Assembly: GCA_019973155.2 (NCBI GenBank)
Contig: BPQB01000110.1
Coordinates: forward strand, 1-64,000
Source of the DNA: Phanerochaete sordida
Lineage: Eukaryota; Basidiomycota; Agaricomycetes; Polyporales; Phanerochaetaceae
Direction: 5' to 3'
Length of the DNA stretch: 64,000 nucleotides
Shown here: one piece after another, positions 44,855 through 54,717 of the stretch
Layout: every line of letters begins with the position of its first letter
Numbering within the stretch: the stretch's first letter is position 1
Made by a program: the position numbers and the translations under genes
The notes under the pieces: model-generated
Told to the model about the DNA's origin: nothing
Database searches by the model: none
Seen by the model: only the letters and a program-made list of their open reading frames with translations

Positions 44855-45023
44855 GGGCCAGGGAGCGACGAGGTCGGCGGCGGAGGGGTACGAGCGAGAG
44901 CAAGCGCGGTAAGCGCCGAACACTCGCGCGTCGAAATGTCGACCCCCCCTTCCGCCGTTGGCTGGAGACCAGACCTTCCTGATTCGATTGCCAAATTCGT
45001 CAGGAAGGTCTGGTACGAGACTA
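44855..45023 (-). repeat. Right terminal inverted repeat, 169 bp
   Basis: Complement of the left repeat with no difference found, including the internal 15-base hairpin. Followed directly by the 9-bp duplication. Confidence 0.95.
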
Positions 45024-46836
45024 ACATTTTTCGAGACGCCAACGCTTCACGAGAGCGGACTTCCAATATGCCGTAGCATTAAATTCCACATTTACTGGCA
45101 TTTATGTTACACTTCCCTGCAGTTTGGAAAGTAGACCACGCATGTATTCATTATCTGGCTACAATACATGCTATGACGTTGTACACTATGTATGTGTAAG
45201 ATGATACACTTGACGTGCCGTGCACTATGGGTCGTCTGCCCACCTGTACAGGCTCGAGCGACAAGCGCGTCCGCCATTCGCAACACGCGCGCGGAGCGTC
45301 TTGTACACGGCCCAGACCGGCTCCTGTACGACCATGGACAATCGATCGCAGTACTCAGTGTTCAGAGGGGGACGTACAGGGGCATAAAATTGCGGTCGGT
45401 GAGCGGTGCGCTCTACTGTCGACGATCGCGGATGGATCGATTCGCTCACAAGGGGTCACGTCGTGCAATCCTTTCTGCGGCTTGCCACGGTCAAGCGGGT
45501 GCGCTGCGTCGTGCAAAGCTTGATGATGAGCGGGCGGATCATGGGTGTCCGGCGACGTCTTGGTCTTGCAGCAAGCATGAGGTCCATTTCGACGGTTATT
45601 CTACTCAATGCAAAGGCGTTGAGGTGATTATGGCCGCAGATGCGAGCACTTACCAAATACCATTCCTTCCACATCTCCAAATGCGTGGCCGCGGACCTGT
45701 CTTCGCCATACTGCCATGCAGCGACGAGGCTTGTCGTTGCCCGGGATCTCGCTGGCTTGCTTGCTGGTATGCGAGCAGCATACACTCATGCAGTTGGCCA
45801 GACTGCTCGAGTGCGGGCTGCTCTATAGCAGACAAGTGCGTTAGGGATAGTAGAGCAAGCGGGTCGGTGTGTTGGCGGGGGGATGTGGAAGGCGAGAAAC
45901 GCTGCAAAGCGAACCACGGCGCTTGCCCCATCAGTCGGACCTCCAACCATAGGATCTGGCGCCGAGGGGCCGGCCAGGTGTCCCAAGTCCTTCGAGCATT
46001 GGATAACCTGACTCGTCCTGTTAAAAACAGGCTCGTAGATACAGCAGACATTGAGTTACATAGTTTCTGCTTGTAATTTAATTTTTTCTGGATTTATCGT
46101 ACTCTGATACTGTAATCTATCATGTAAACGGCTGGGCGTCATCATGCATCTCGGAGCGACGTGCTGGAAATGTTCAGGGGACATTCTCGCGAGCTCGGAG
46201 CGAGTTGGCCGGGACGTTCAAGTTAGGCTTGTAGGCTTTCTACCAGGAACCTATCCCTCGACCTAGCTGTAAGCTTGATTGTAATGTTGATGTGATATAC
46301 GGCGCCCATCTTTCGAGAAGTTTGGCGACCATTGGCGGTGTACAGGCCGCACGGAATGCCGTACGGTGCAGCTACGCTTCTGTCGGGACCCTAGACATCG
46401 TTGTGCCCTTGCGTCTCAATCTGCTTCATTGACGGAAAATCAAGTGGGTCGTCCTTGATCTCGTCGTGAACGTCAGCCTGTGTCCCGTATTCGATAAAAA
46501 AATCTGATCACGATATAGACACTCGGCACATGGTGCTTGCTATCAGAGTTTGGGCGACATTGGTCGGGCATAAAATATTTTTGGTACACGTCGCAGGCTG
46601 ATGGGATGGTAAGATCTTCACATTCAAGCATGTGATCCTGTGCCGAGAGGAGATAATGAGCTGGATCCGGGAGCGATACTAGTAACGCTCCTTGAATTCA
46701 TCCGCGAGCACGCTACGTCCATTGTCGTCCCGGAGCACACTGCAACGTTGGTGAGGCCTCGTGCTGTTCTCTGAAATATGTATGCGACACTGGAGACTGA
46801 CATGACTCGATGGCAGTACAGAAAGCCACGGAAACC
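45024..46836. other. Gene-poor region of 1.8 kb
   Basis: Begins with the right-hand target duplication and the former 3' end of F-box copy 4 (in-frame TAG at 45074). A plus-strand frame of 294 codons (45192-46076) is open but its composition is unlike the neighbouring proteins, minus-strand frames overlap it, and no motif is recognised. 46080-46800 is AT-richer and shows nothing. The right end is the promoter of the next gene. Confidence 0.45.
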
Positions 46837-48174
46837 ATGCCATCCGACCGCCTTCCCTTGTCGAACAGCCAGAACGACGAAGTGAAGCTACCCCAAGAGC
46901 TGGTCGACAAAGTCATTGGCGAGCTCCACGGCGACACGGAATCCCTCAAGCGGTGTTCTCTCGTCGCAAAGAGCTGGCTGCCCGCCTCTTCGGCGCTCCT
47001 GCTGCGGCGGGTCCGCTGGCCGCCGTGCGGGAACAGAGGGAGTGGCTGTGCGAGGCACTCGAGCACTCATTCTTGCACATACACCCTTCCCTCCAAGAAT
47101 AGCTTCGCGCTGTGCCTCGAGATCTTGTCATCGTCCCCACGGCTGCAGAGCTCCGTCCGGGAGCTTGCGTGCCTACCGCCTCATGGGCTTCCTGGGAGGA
47201 CGGACGAGACGCACAGCACCCTAGGGTTGATAACATTCGTCGGCATCGTCGACCACCTGCCGCACCTCGAGGTTGTAGACATAGGGTGCGTCACGCTTCG
47301 GGCGGGATCTCCCCCGTCTTCCGCCAGGACTGGCCGCGCACTGAAGAAGCTTTCCATCTCCAACACCGGAGACCGACGATGGCTCTGGGAATTCTTCCCT
47401 CTGCTATCAATCTTCGCGCGCGTACAGCACCTTGTGTTTGCCATGTACGACCACTTCCCCAGTAGTTGGTCCTCCGACCCTCCTGCGTCCAAGCCCGAAG
47501 TCGAGATTCTCGAGTGCAGTCTAATCCAAGATCACCCGTCTACATCCTACTCTGACTCATTCTATGCCGGTCTTGAGCACCATCTCGACTTACAAACCCT
47601 CCGCCAACTCACCTCCGACACTGTACAGCCGGGCTTTGCCAGGATCATCTCCTCCGCGCCTTCTCTAGAGTCGCTCAGTCTCCGCACTGGCGGTGGTAGA
47701 GGACGGCCGCTGAATTTCGACACAATCCCACCTCGTCTCTCCAGCGTGGACGTTTGCGGTACATTCCCAATCTTCCAAGGCTCTGTTGGCTTTCCCGGTA
47801 CCAACAACCTGTGGATCCAGATTTGGGACACCCTTGAGCCCATCACTGCTCTCCCCTTACGCAGTGTCCTGGTGGATATCAGCGTCAAGTTCTTCCCACT
47901 ACCAAAAGACACTCGCAGAACCCTATACTCCTCCTACGAAACGATGCTTTCTGAGATCACCGACTGGCATACCCCGGTCAGAGTCTTGGACGGCTTCGAA
48001 CGCCTTGAAAGCATCACCTTCGGCATTCGCTTCAGCGTCTGGAAAGTGGGGTCTCCCATCTACCATCCCCTTCGAGTTCATGGACGTCACCTTGCGGCTA
48101 TGCGAGAGGCCGTAGAAAAGGGCCTGCCTCGAAGATACGCGGATCTGGTGCACGTCAGAGCCGCGGAGTCATAG
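46837..48174 (+). CDS. F-box-like protein, family 3, copy 1
   Basis: Single exon, 445 aa from the MPSDRLPL methionine, which aligns with MPSDHLP and MPLDRPH starts of the paralogues; the frame is open nine codons further up. The F-box-like motif is LPQELVDKVIGEL, ESLKRCSLVAKSWLPASS, then LLLRRVRWPP. The rest is leucine-rich (SFALCLEILSSSPRLQSSVR, LPHLEVVDIG, SLESLSLRT, RVLDGFERLESITF), a degenerate LRR tail. The lack of introns sets this family apart from families 1 and 2. An SCF adaptor role is inferred. Confidence 0.8.
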   Translation: MPSDRLPLSNSQNDEVKLPQELVDKVIGELHGDTESLKRCSLVAKSWLPASSALLLRRVRWPPCGNRGSGCARHSSTHSCTYTLPSKNSFALCLEILSSSPRLQSSVRELACLPPHGLPGRTDETHSTLGLITFVGIVDHLPHLEVVDIGCVTLRAGSPPSSARTGRALKKLSISNTGDRRWLWEFFPLLSIFARVQHLVFAMYDHFPSSWSSDPPASKPEVEILECSLIQDHPSTSYSDSFYAGLEHHLDLQTLRQLTSDTVQPGFARIISSAPSLESLSLRTGGGRGRPLNFDTIPPRLSSVDVCGTFPIFQGSVGFPGTNNLWIQIWDTLEPITALPLRSVLVDISVKFFPLPKDTRRTLYSSYETMLSEITDWHTPVRVLDGFERLESITFGIRFSVWKVGSPIYHPLRVHGRHLAAMREAVEKGLPRRYADLVHVRAAES

Positions 48175-48671
48175 GTTCGTCGTTGAATTACCCTTCAGGT
48201 ATATATCAAGCGAGCTCATGTCAGGTAACAACGTAGCTAGGTTTGAATATACACCGCGTCGATTATTTCAGTGTGAATTGGGGCCATGCTTTTTGAACGC
48301 GGGCTCGAGGAAAGCTGGTTAAACCTGACAGGAAATATTCCGAGCGTGTCTTCTCGTACCAAATGTACATTATATTCATCGTCAAGAGTCTATGCTACGA
48401 ACGATCTCCTCGTTGTTGGTCTGGCCTTTGAAGCTATCGATCAGAATGGCTGGCAAGAACGAAGGAGCCAGGGCGCTTTGCACAGCTAGCTGAGCGTGAG
48501 AGCGGATGATCAGCGTCGCTCCTCTTCCTCCACCGCTCGCTCGAGTATCTCGATACACCCTACTACAACCTGAAGCCGGAACACTCGGTAAGTTATTTCG
48601 CAATCGATGAGAGTGAGCAACGTTTGAGCCTCGACATTTACCAGTCAACAGCACGAAAGCCCGCGGGAACT
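48175..48671. other. Intergenic unit of a tandem duplication
   Basis: Bases 48240-48671 resemble 50090-50546 before the third copy (shared GCTCGAGGAAAGCTGG-like, CTGACAG-like and CGAACGATCTCC-like stretches). The duplicated unit is therefore gene plus promoter, about 1.9 kb. No gene is seen. Confidence 0.6.
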
Positions 48672-50018
48672 ATGCCATCCGACCACCTCCCCAACTTGGT
48701 GAACAGTCGACCTGATGCAACACGGCTGCCGCAAGAGCTCGTGGACCAGGTCATCGGCGAGCTCCACGACGACATGACCGCCCTCGAGCAGTGCTCGCTC
48801 GTCGCAAAGGACTGGCTGTCCACCGCGTCGTCTCTCCTGCTGCGGCGAGTCCGCTGGCCGCCGTGCGAGAACAGAGGCAGTGACTGTGCCAGGTCCTCGA
48901 GCGCTCCTTCCTGCACATACACTCTTTCCTCGAAGAACAGCTTCGTGCTGTGCCTCGAGATCCTGTCGTCGTCTCCACGGCTGCAGAACTCCGTCCGGGA
49001 ACTCGTGTGCGTACCGCCTCACGGTGATCCTGGGAAGACGGACGCTACGCATACCGCCCTAGAGCTGAAAACATTCGTCAAGATCCTCAGTCACCTTCCA
49101 CGACTCGAGGTCGTAGACCTGCAAATGGTCAAACTTCACGCAGGGTCCCCCCCGTTTCCCGCGAGGACTGGGCGCACGCTGAAGAAGCTTTCCGTGTCCA
49201 ACGACGGGGACCCCAGATGGCTATGGGATCTCTTCCCTTTCATGACAAGCCTCCGGCGTGTACAGGACCTGGTGCTTATCATATACTATGCCTTTCCTCA
49301 GGGTTGGCCTTCCGAGCCTCCGGCGTCCAAACTCGAGATCGACACTCTCGAGTGCAATCAACTTCAAGATCTCCCAGGCAATTCGGATCCCCATTCATTT
49401 TGTGCTGGCCTGATGCACCATCTCCACCTTCAGACCCTCCGTCGATTCTCCGCCGACATTCTGGAGCCGAGCTTCGCCGGAATCATCTCTAACGCGCCTT
49501 CTCTGGAATCGCTCGGTCTCCGCGCCAGCGGCAGAGGACATCTGCAAGATCTTGAGATGATACCACCTCGTCTCTCTGACGTCGACATTTCCTGTAGCTT
49601 TTCAACTTACGAAGGCTCCATCGGTTGCCCCGATGCCAATGGCACGTGGATCCGCATTTGGAGGACCCTCCGTGCCGCTACCGCCCTTCCCGTACACAAG
49701 ATTTTCGTAAATGCCAGCGTCGTGTTCGTTACAAGTGCGGACAGCTCTCATGAACATCTATACGCTTACTACGAAAAAATGGTATCTCAGATCACCGATT
49801 GGCACACTCCGACCAGCGTCCTAGACGGCTTCGGACGCCTGGAAAAAATCACCTTTGAGATCCGCTTCAGCATCTGGCCTGGAGGTTTCGTCTACCATCC
49901 CCTTCAAGTACATGAATGTCACGTCGCGGCTATGCGAGCGGCCATGGTAAACGGCCTACCTCGAAGATACGTGGATATGCTGCACGTCAGAGCCGCGGGT
50001 TCAAAGGTTCGTCGTTGA
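48672..50018 (+). CDS. F-box-like protein, family 3, copy 2
   Basis: Single exon, 448 aa from MPSDHLPNL; an upstream in-frame ATG at 48624 is less likely because paralogues start here. F-box-like: LPQELVDQVIGEL, ALEQCSLVAKDWLSTASS, LLLRRVRWPP. LRR-like tail with SFVLCLEILSSSPRLQNSVR, LPRLEVVDLQ, SLESLGLRA and LDGFGRLEKITFEIRFS. It aligns with copy 1 along its whole length. The C-terminus ends RYVDMLHVRAAGSKVRR. Confidence 0.8.
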   Translation: MPSDHLPNLVNSRPDATRLPQELVDQVIGELHDDMTALEQCSLVAKDWLSTASSLLLRRVRWPPCENRGSDCARSSSAPSCTYTLSSKNSFVLCLEILSSSPRLQNSVRELVCVPPHGDPGKTDATHTALELKTFVKILSHLPRLEVVDLQMVKLHAGSPPFPARTGRTLKKLSVSNDGDPRWLWDLFPFMTSLRRVQDLVLIIYYAFPQGWPSEPPASKLEIDTLECNQLQDLPGNSDPHSFCAGLMHHLHLQTLRRFSADILEPSFAGIISNAPSLESLGLRASGRGHLQDLEMIPPRLSDVDISCSFSTYEGSIGCPDANGTWIRIWRTLRAATALPVHKIFVNASVVFVTSADSSHEHLYAYYEKMVSQITDWHTPTSVLDGFGRLEKITFEIRFSIWPGGFVYHPLQVHECHVAAMRAAMVNGLPRRYVDMLHVRAAGSKVRR

Positions 50019-50546
50019 ATTCCCCTCCAAAAATATTTCAAGCGGGCTTATATTTGGTGACAGAAGAGTTAGATCTGATTATATACCGTGTGTGATTGTT
50101 CGATTTGCACAATGTTTCGGTGTATATCATGAAGTCATACTTTCTGACCATGAGCTCGAGGCAAGCTGGTTAATCCTGACAGAAAATATATTCCGATCGC
50201 ATCTTCTCGTACCAAATCTACCTTATATTCATCTCCGAGAGGCTACGCTCCTAACGATCTCCTCGTCGTTGGTCTGGCCTTCGAAACTATCTACGAGAAT
50301 GACTGACAAGGACGACGTGGCCAGGGCGCTTTGCAGAGCTGGTGGAGCGTGGGAGCGGACAATCAGCGAAATACAAGGCCTATCGCTCCTCTTCTTACAC
50401 CGCTCGCTCAAGTATCCTGGATTTCCTATACCCTTCTACAGCCTAAAATCGGAACACATCGCGCCTTTCGTACGTTATCTCGCAGTCGATGAGATTGAGC
50501 TACGATTGAGACTCAGCGACAGTTAGCACAAAAGCCCGCGGAAACT
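50019..50546. other. Intergenic unit of a tandem duplication
   Basis: Homologous to 48175-48671. A 144-codon frame (50092-50526) lies here; the corresponding stretch upstream of copy 2 does not conserve the frame, so it is not called as a gene. Confidence 0.55.
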
Positions 50547-51923
50547 ATGCCATCCGACCACCTCCCCAGTTTCCTGAACAGACGACCCGGTCAAGCGCGA
50601 TTTCCACGAGAGCTTGTAAACAAAGTTATCAAAGAGCTCGACGACGAAAAGGGCGTCCTGAAGCAATGCTCGCTCGTCGCCAAGAGCTGGGATTCCGAGA
50701 TCTCGCCACGTCTGCTGCGCCGCGTCCTCTGGCCGCCGTGCGCGACGAAGGTCGACATCTGCGAGGATACCTCGGCGGACGCAACGTCTACTCCCTGCAA
50801 GTACGCTACTCGCTCTCAGAACAGCTTCGCGCTGTGCGTAGAGATCCTGTCGTTGTCCTCGCGGCTGCAGCGCGAGGTGCGCGAGCTCGTATGCATGCCG
50901 CCGAACGAGAAGCACGGGCCGATAGACGATGCGCGAGGGGCTCTAGAGCTCAAAACCTTTGTACAGATCGTCAACCATCTGCCGCATCTCGAGTCCATCG
51001 ACCTGCAGCTTGTCACGCTTCGAGCAGATGCCCCCCTGCCCTCCGTGGAAACTCGTCGCACATTGAAGAAGCTTTCCGCGTCCAGCTCGAGCGCGGACTG
51101 GCTATGGACCCTCTTCCCTTTCCTCTCAAGCTTCGAGCGTGTACAGCACCTGGTTCTTACAGTCTACAAATCCTTTCCTCAGGGCTGGCCCACCGATCGG
51201 GCCCCATCCTCGAAGCTCGCAGTCGAGATCCTCGAGTGCAACCACCGCATGGAGCAACCCCTGGCTACGAGCTCTCTCTCCTTTTATGCTGGCCTTGTGC
51301 ACAATCTCGACCTGCGCGCCCTGCTCCGGTTTGTATCCAACGACCTACAGCCGGGCTTCACTGGAGTCATCTCCGCCGCGCCCGCTCTAGAGTCGCTCGG
51401 GCTGCACCGCAGCGACCGCAGGCTGCCGCTGGAGGTCGAAACGATCCCACCTCGTCTCACAAGCGTCGATGTCGGCTGCACATTTGCCGTCCACATGGGC
51501 CTCGTCATTCTACCCAGTGCGGACGGCACTTGGAACAGCATATGGGAGACACTGCGTGCTGCCGTCCAGTTTCCCATACGCAGCATCCTGGTGAACGTCG
51601 CCTTCTCATTCTTTCAGCTGGCCGGCGTTTCAAACGAAGATCTTTACACGCAGTACGAAGGCGCGCTGTCTCAGATCACCCAGTGGCAGACCGCGGTCCA
51701 AGTTCTAGACGACTTCGGACTCCTCGAGAGCATCATCTTTATGGTGCGATTCAACGTATGCCAACCAGTTCTTCCCGTGAGATTGAAGTCTATCCACGTG
51801 CATGAACGTCAACTTGCGTCCATGCAAGACACCATGAACAAAGGACTCCCGAGGAGATATGGAGATATCCTACACGTCAAAGCCGCTGATTTAGAGTTTG
51901 AAGGTTTGTCGATTTCGCCTTGA
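50547..51923 (+). CDS. F-box-like protein, family 3, copy 3
   Basis: Single exon, 458 aa. F-box-like: FPRELVNKVIKEL, VLKQCSLVAKSWDSEISP, LLRRVLWPPC. The tail has SFALCVEILSLSSRLQREVR, LPHLESIDLQLVTLRA, ALESLGLHRSD and VLDDFGLLESIIF. It shares with copy 4 an added segment rich in Thr/Ser/Cys after the F-box (for example DTSADATSTPCKYATRSQNS), so copies 3 and 4 may be closer to each other. Minus- and alternate-frame ORFs here are shadows of its composition. Confidence 0.8.
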   Translation: MPSDHLPSFLNRRPGQARFPRELVNKVIKELDDEKGVLKQCSLVAKSWDSEISPRLLRRVLWPPCATKVDICEDTSADATSTPCKYATRSQNSFALCVEILSLSSRLQREVRELVCMPPNEKHGPIDDARGALELKTFVQIVNHLPHLESIDLQLVTLRADAPLPSVETRRTLKKLSASSSSADWLWTLFPFLSSFERVQHLVLTVYKSFPQGWPTDRAPSSKLAVEILECNHRMEQPLATSSLSFYAGLVHNLDLRALLRFVSNDLQPGFTGVISAAPALESLGLHRSDRRLPLEVETIPPRLTSVDVGCTFAVHMGLVILPSADGTWNSIWETLRAAVQFPIRSILVNVAFSFFQLAGVSNEDLYTQYEGALSQITQWQTAVQVLDDFGLLESIIFMVRFNVCQPVLPVRLKSIHVHERQLASMQDTMNKGLPRRYGDILHVKAADLEFEGLSISP

Positions 51924-52361
51924 AATAAATTTACGGCCAGCTGATACCGTGCTACAGCATCGCTAGGCTAGTATCTCCTCTCCATTCGGCTTCCCAAATC
52001 GCGCAATGTGTCAGTGTGTGTAAACGGAGCTGGCTGTACTATACATAATCGTGGCATGACCTGAGGTTCGAAGACAGATCGGGCCTAGGGCTGCCGACAT
52101 TTCAAGTAGCCACTCTCCAAACTAAATATACATTCTGTGCCGAGCTCAATGTCAGCGCTGTAAAAGGTCCCCATCATCTAGTTCTTCAAAGATGTCGAGC
52201 TCTGAAATCCCGACATTGCCAAAGGGCAAACGTCGGTAGCACGTGACGGTTACCATTATTTTCCTTAATTAAACGCGTAAAATAGCGCGTCGCCCTCTTC
52301 AAAGCCAACCACATCCTCGCTCGCGCTTCGTGGCCCAATACCCGAGCTCATCGTCCGAAAA
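51924..52361. other. Intergenic region
   Basis: 3' flank of F-box copy 3 and promoter of the next gene. AT-rich in its right half (52250-52290). No gene seen. Confidence 0.5.
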
Positions 52362-53225
52362 ATGGCACCTAAACGAAAGAGCGACGCTAGTGAGTCAACA
52401 CTCGCCTGAACGTTGTCCGGGCTGTGCCAATAGCGTGTTCATTCTGTAGACGCAACGACCGCCGCGCCAGCGAAGAAGACCAAAACCGCGCCTGCTACCG
52501 CGACAGCGCCTGCAGCTAAGCCTTCCACGGTCGACGCTACCACGTCAACCGACGTCCCAAACGAAAAGCCTGCATCGACGAAGAACATCTCGAAGACGGC
52601 CACGACGCCCGTAAAGCCCCTTGACCCCGCCCCTCCACCTTCACCACCACCTGCACCGCATTTCTCAGGCAAGTTCGACGTCTACTCTACAAAGCTGCCG
52701 TTCCTCCAGCGCGAGTACCTCCCCGAAGGCGCGTCGAAGCCCAACTTCGCCGCCGTGCACAGCAAGATCCTCTTCTACCAGGCCAAGCCCGACTTCAGCC
52801 TGCGCATCGTGCTCGACGGCGACGCGGGCCGCTTCGCGTGCTCGCAGGTCGTGAACCCGATCAGCGACGAGGAGCTCGAGCCGATACGCCTGCGCGGAAG
52901 CGCGGAGAGCGTCGCGTTCGACGCGCGCGAGGCCGCGCACAAGAGCACCGTCGGCGCGGGCCCCGGCTACGCCGCGCGCATGGCGCTCGACACGGCGCAC
53001 ACCGGCTGCGGGATGGTCAAGAGCGGGAAGGGCACACTCAAGATGCGCAGGGTGTGGGAGGAGGACGGCAAGGAGCTGTTCGAGGGCTATTGGGACTTCG
53101 ACGTCACGTACGGCCCGACGCTGCGTAGGAAGGGCTTTGGCGGCGGGGATACGTACGCTGGTGCGTTCTGGGCGGTGCGCGCGCTGAAAGATGCAGAAGG
53201 GGAGGAGATAGGTATCGACCTGTGA
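52362..53225 (+). CDS. Conserved hypothetical protein, basic N-terminus
   Basis: Two exons: 52362-52389 and 52450-53225 (267 aa). It starts MAPKRKSD, a basic cluster followed by an Ala/Thr/Lys/Pro-rich disordered stretch (residues 10-75, with KKTKTAP), which could be a nuclear localisation region. The rest is a compact domain of about 190 residues with HFSGKFDVYSTKLPFLQREY, LDGDAGRFACSQVVNPISDE, KGTLKMRRVWEEDGKELFEG and TYGPTLRRKGFGGG. I do not recognise the domain. It is unrelated to the F-box genes on both sides. Confidence 0.7.
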
Positions 53226-53328
53226 CATTGATATCTTGTCATACGGTTCCTAGACACTGATATACCGCGCGAATTGGATGGACAATTGATGCTGCAGACA
53301 CGATGCGAGCTAGACTTTTAACTAGATG

Positions 53329-54717
53329 TTAGCCAACCTGAGAGGCATCTGCAGGCGAATGTAACGACGTACCTTCCGGCTTCGAAGCAGCCGCTTTGAC
53401 ATGCAGAATGTCCACGTATCTTCGGGGTAGGCCTTTCGCTATAGCGTCACGCAAAGCGGCGACGTAACGGTCATGTATATGAATGGAGGCCATTGGGGCC
53501 CCCGCCTGCAAGAGGGTAGTGTCCAACTCGACGGTAATGCTTTCGAGTCGCACAAGCTCATCCAATACGCTGGCTGCGGTCTGCCACTCGGTGATCTGGG
53601 ACAGGATCGCTTCATACTCGGCGTACAGGTCCTCTTGGGAAGTTTTAACGAACATGACGTTGAATCTGACGACGATCTTGCGTATGGGGAGTAGGGCGGC
53701 AGCACGGAAGGTCGTCCAGACGCGGGTCCAGACACCACTGGCTCCAGGGGGTCCGATCCTGCCGTTGTGGACGAGAAACATACAGCTGACCTCGACGTTA
53801 GCTAGGCGCGGTGGAATCCTCTCGAAGTCCAGCGACAGCTCACGGTTGTTGGCGCTTAAGCTGAGTGACTCCAGGGCGGGTGCGGCGGAGAAGATTATGC
53901 TGGAGCCTGGTTGTAGCGAGTCGGCGTCGAGGCGACGGAGGGTGTGCAGGTCAAGATTACGTGCAAGGCCGGCGTAGAATGAGAGAGGAGAGCTCGCGAC
54001 CCATGGCCCCTGAGGATCCTGCGTATGCTTGAACTCGAGAACCTCGACTGTGGGCCGGGATGCCGAGAGTTCAGTGGACCAGCCTTGCGGGAAGAGTCCG
54101 TACACAAAGAACGACAGATGCTTCACGTGCTGGAAGGTCGAGAGGAATGAGAAGAGGGCCTCGGAATGGTCTATGCTCTCGCCAAATGCATGAAACATCT
54201 CAAGCGTTCGCCCATTTCCCTCGGTGGACGGCGAGTCCCCTGACTGGAGCACGACGCCTAGTAGATTCACAAGCTCGAGGTGGGGTAGGCGGTTGACAAT
54301 ATCGACGAATGTTTGCAGCTCGAGGGCTCCCCGCGTGTCGTCCTTCATGTCATGCATCTTGTTAGGCGGCATGCATACGAGCTTCCGGACGGAGCGCTGC
54401 AGCCGTGGAGACGACGCCAGGATCTCGAGGCATAGCGCGAAGCTGTTTTGAGAGGTAGGAATGTATTTGCAGGTCGGGGGTGCTTCATTCGGCAAAGGCG
54501 TCTTGCAAACGTCGATCTTCCTCGCGCACGGCGGCCAGAGGACGCGGCGCAGCAGAAGCGTCGAGCTCGCGGGCAGCCAGTTCGAGGCGACGAGCGAGCA
54601 CCGCTTGAGGGCACCCTTGTCGTCGCGGAGCTCGCCAATGACGCTGTCAAGGAGTTCCTGCGGTAGCCTCGATGCGCCAGGCCGGCTGTTCAGCGGGTGG
54701 GGACGGTCGAGCGGCAT
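53329..54717 (-). CDS. F-box-like protein, family 3, copy 4 (inverted)
   Basis: Single exon on the minus strand, 462 aa. F-box-like: LPQELLDSVIGEL, ALKRCSLVASNWLPASST, LLLRRVLWPPC. Tail: SFALCLEILASSPRLQRSVR, LPHLELVNLLGVVLQ, ALESLSLSANN, VLDELVRLESITVEL, and RYVDILHVKAAAS at the C-terminus. It points toward copies 1-3, so the group is not a simple head-to-tail array; an inversion or an inverted duplication is needed. Only 103 bases separate its stop from the stop of the convergent hypothetical gene. Confidence 0.8.
   Translation of the reverse strand: MPLDRPHPLNSRPGASRLPQELLDSVIGELRDDKGALKRCSLVASNWLPASSTLLLRRVLWPPCARKIDVCKTPLPNEAPPTCKYIPTSQNSFALCLEILASSPRLQRSVRKLVCMPPNKMHDMKDDTRGALELQTFVDIVNRLPHLELVNLLGVVLQSGDSPSTEGNGRTLEMFHAFGESIDHSEALFSFLSTFQHVKHLSFFVYGLFPQGWSTELSASRPTVEVLEFKHTQDPQGPWVASSPLSFYAGLARNLDLHTLRRLDADSLQPGSSIIFSAAPALESLSLSANNRELSLDFERIPPRLANVEVSCMFLVHNGRIGPPGASGVWTRVWTTFRAAALLPIRKIVVRFNVMFVKTSQEDLYAEYEAILSQITEWQTAASVLDELVRLESITVELDTTLLQAGAPMASIHIHDRYVAALRDAIAKGLPRRYVDILHVKAAASKPEGTSLHSPADASQVG

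Larger units (their letters stand above)
43244..45023. mobile_element. DNA transposon, 1,780 bp, long TIRs, 9-bp target duplication
   Basis: Perfect 169-bp terminal inverted repeats bound the element, and ACATTTTTC flanks it on both sides (43235-43243 and 45024-45032). The ends read TAGTCTCGTACCAGACC. A 9-bp duplication with long TIRs is typical of Mutator-like elements, but no transposase is seen, so it is non-autonomous if that assignment is right. It carries a 340-codon plus-strand frame and an 83-codon minus-strand frame (44738-44487) that overlap by four bases at their ends. It sits in the trailing open frame of the broken F-box copy 4. Identity of the TIRs suggests recent activity. Confidence 0.9.

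Noticed and set aside
45192..46076. Plus-strand frame of 294 codons
   Set aside because: Composition is unlike real proteins of the window, minus-strand frames compete, no domain is recognised and no flanking splice structure is found.
50092..50526. 144-codon frame before F-box family 3 copy 3
   Set aside because: The homologous segment before copy 2 does not keep the frame, so it is promoter sequence.
50666..51805. Second plus-strand frame of 379 codons overlapping F-box copy 3
   Set aside because: Shadow of the real gene in another frame; it lacks the family motifs found in the 458-aa product.
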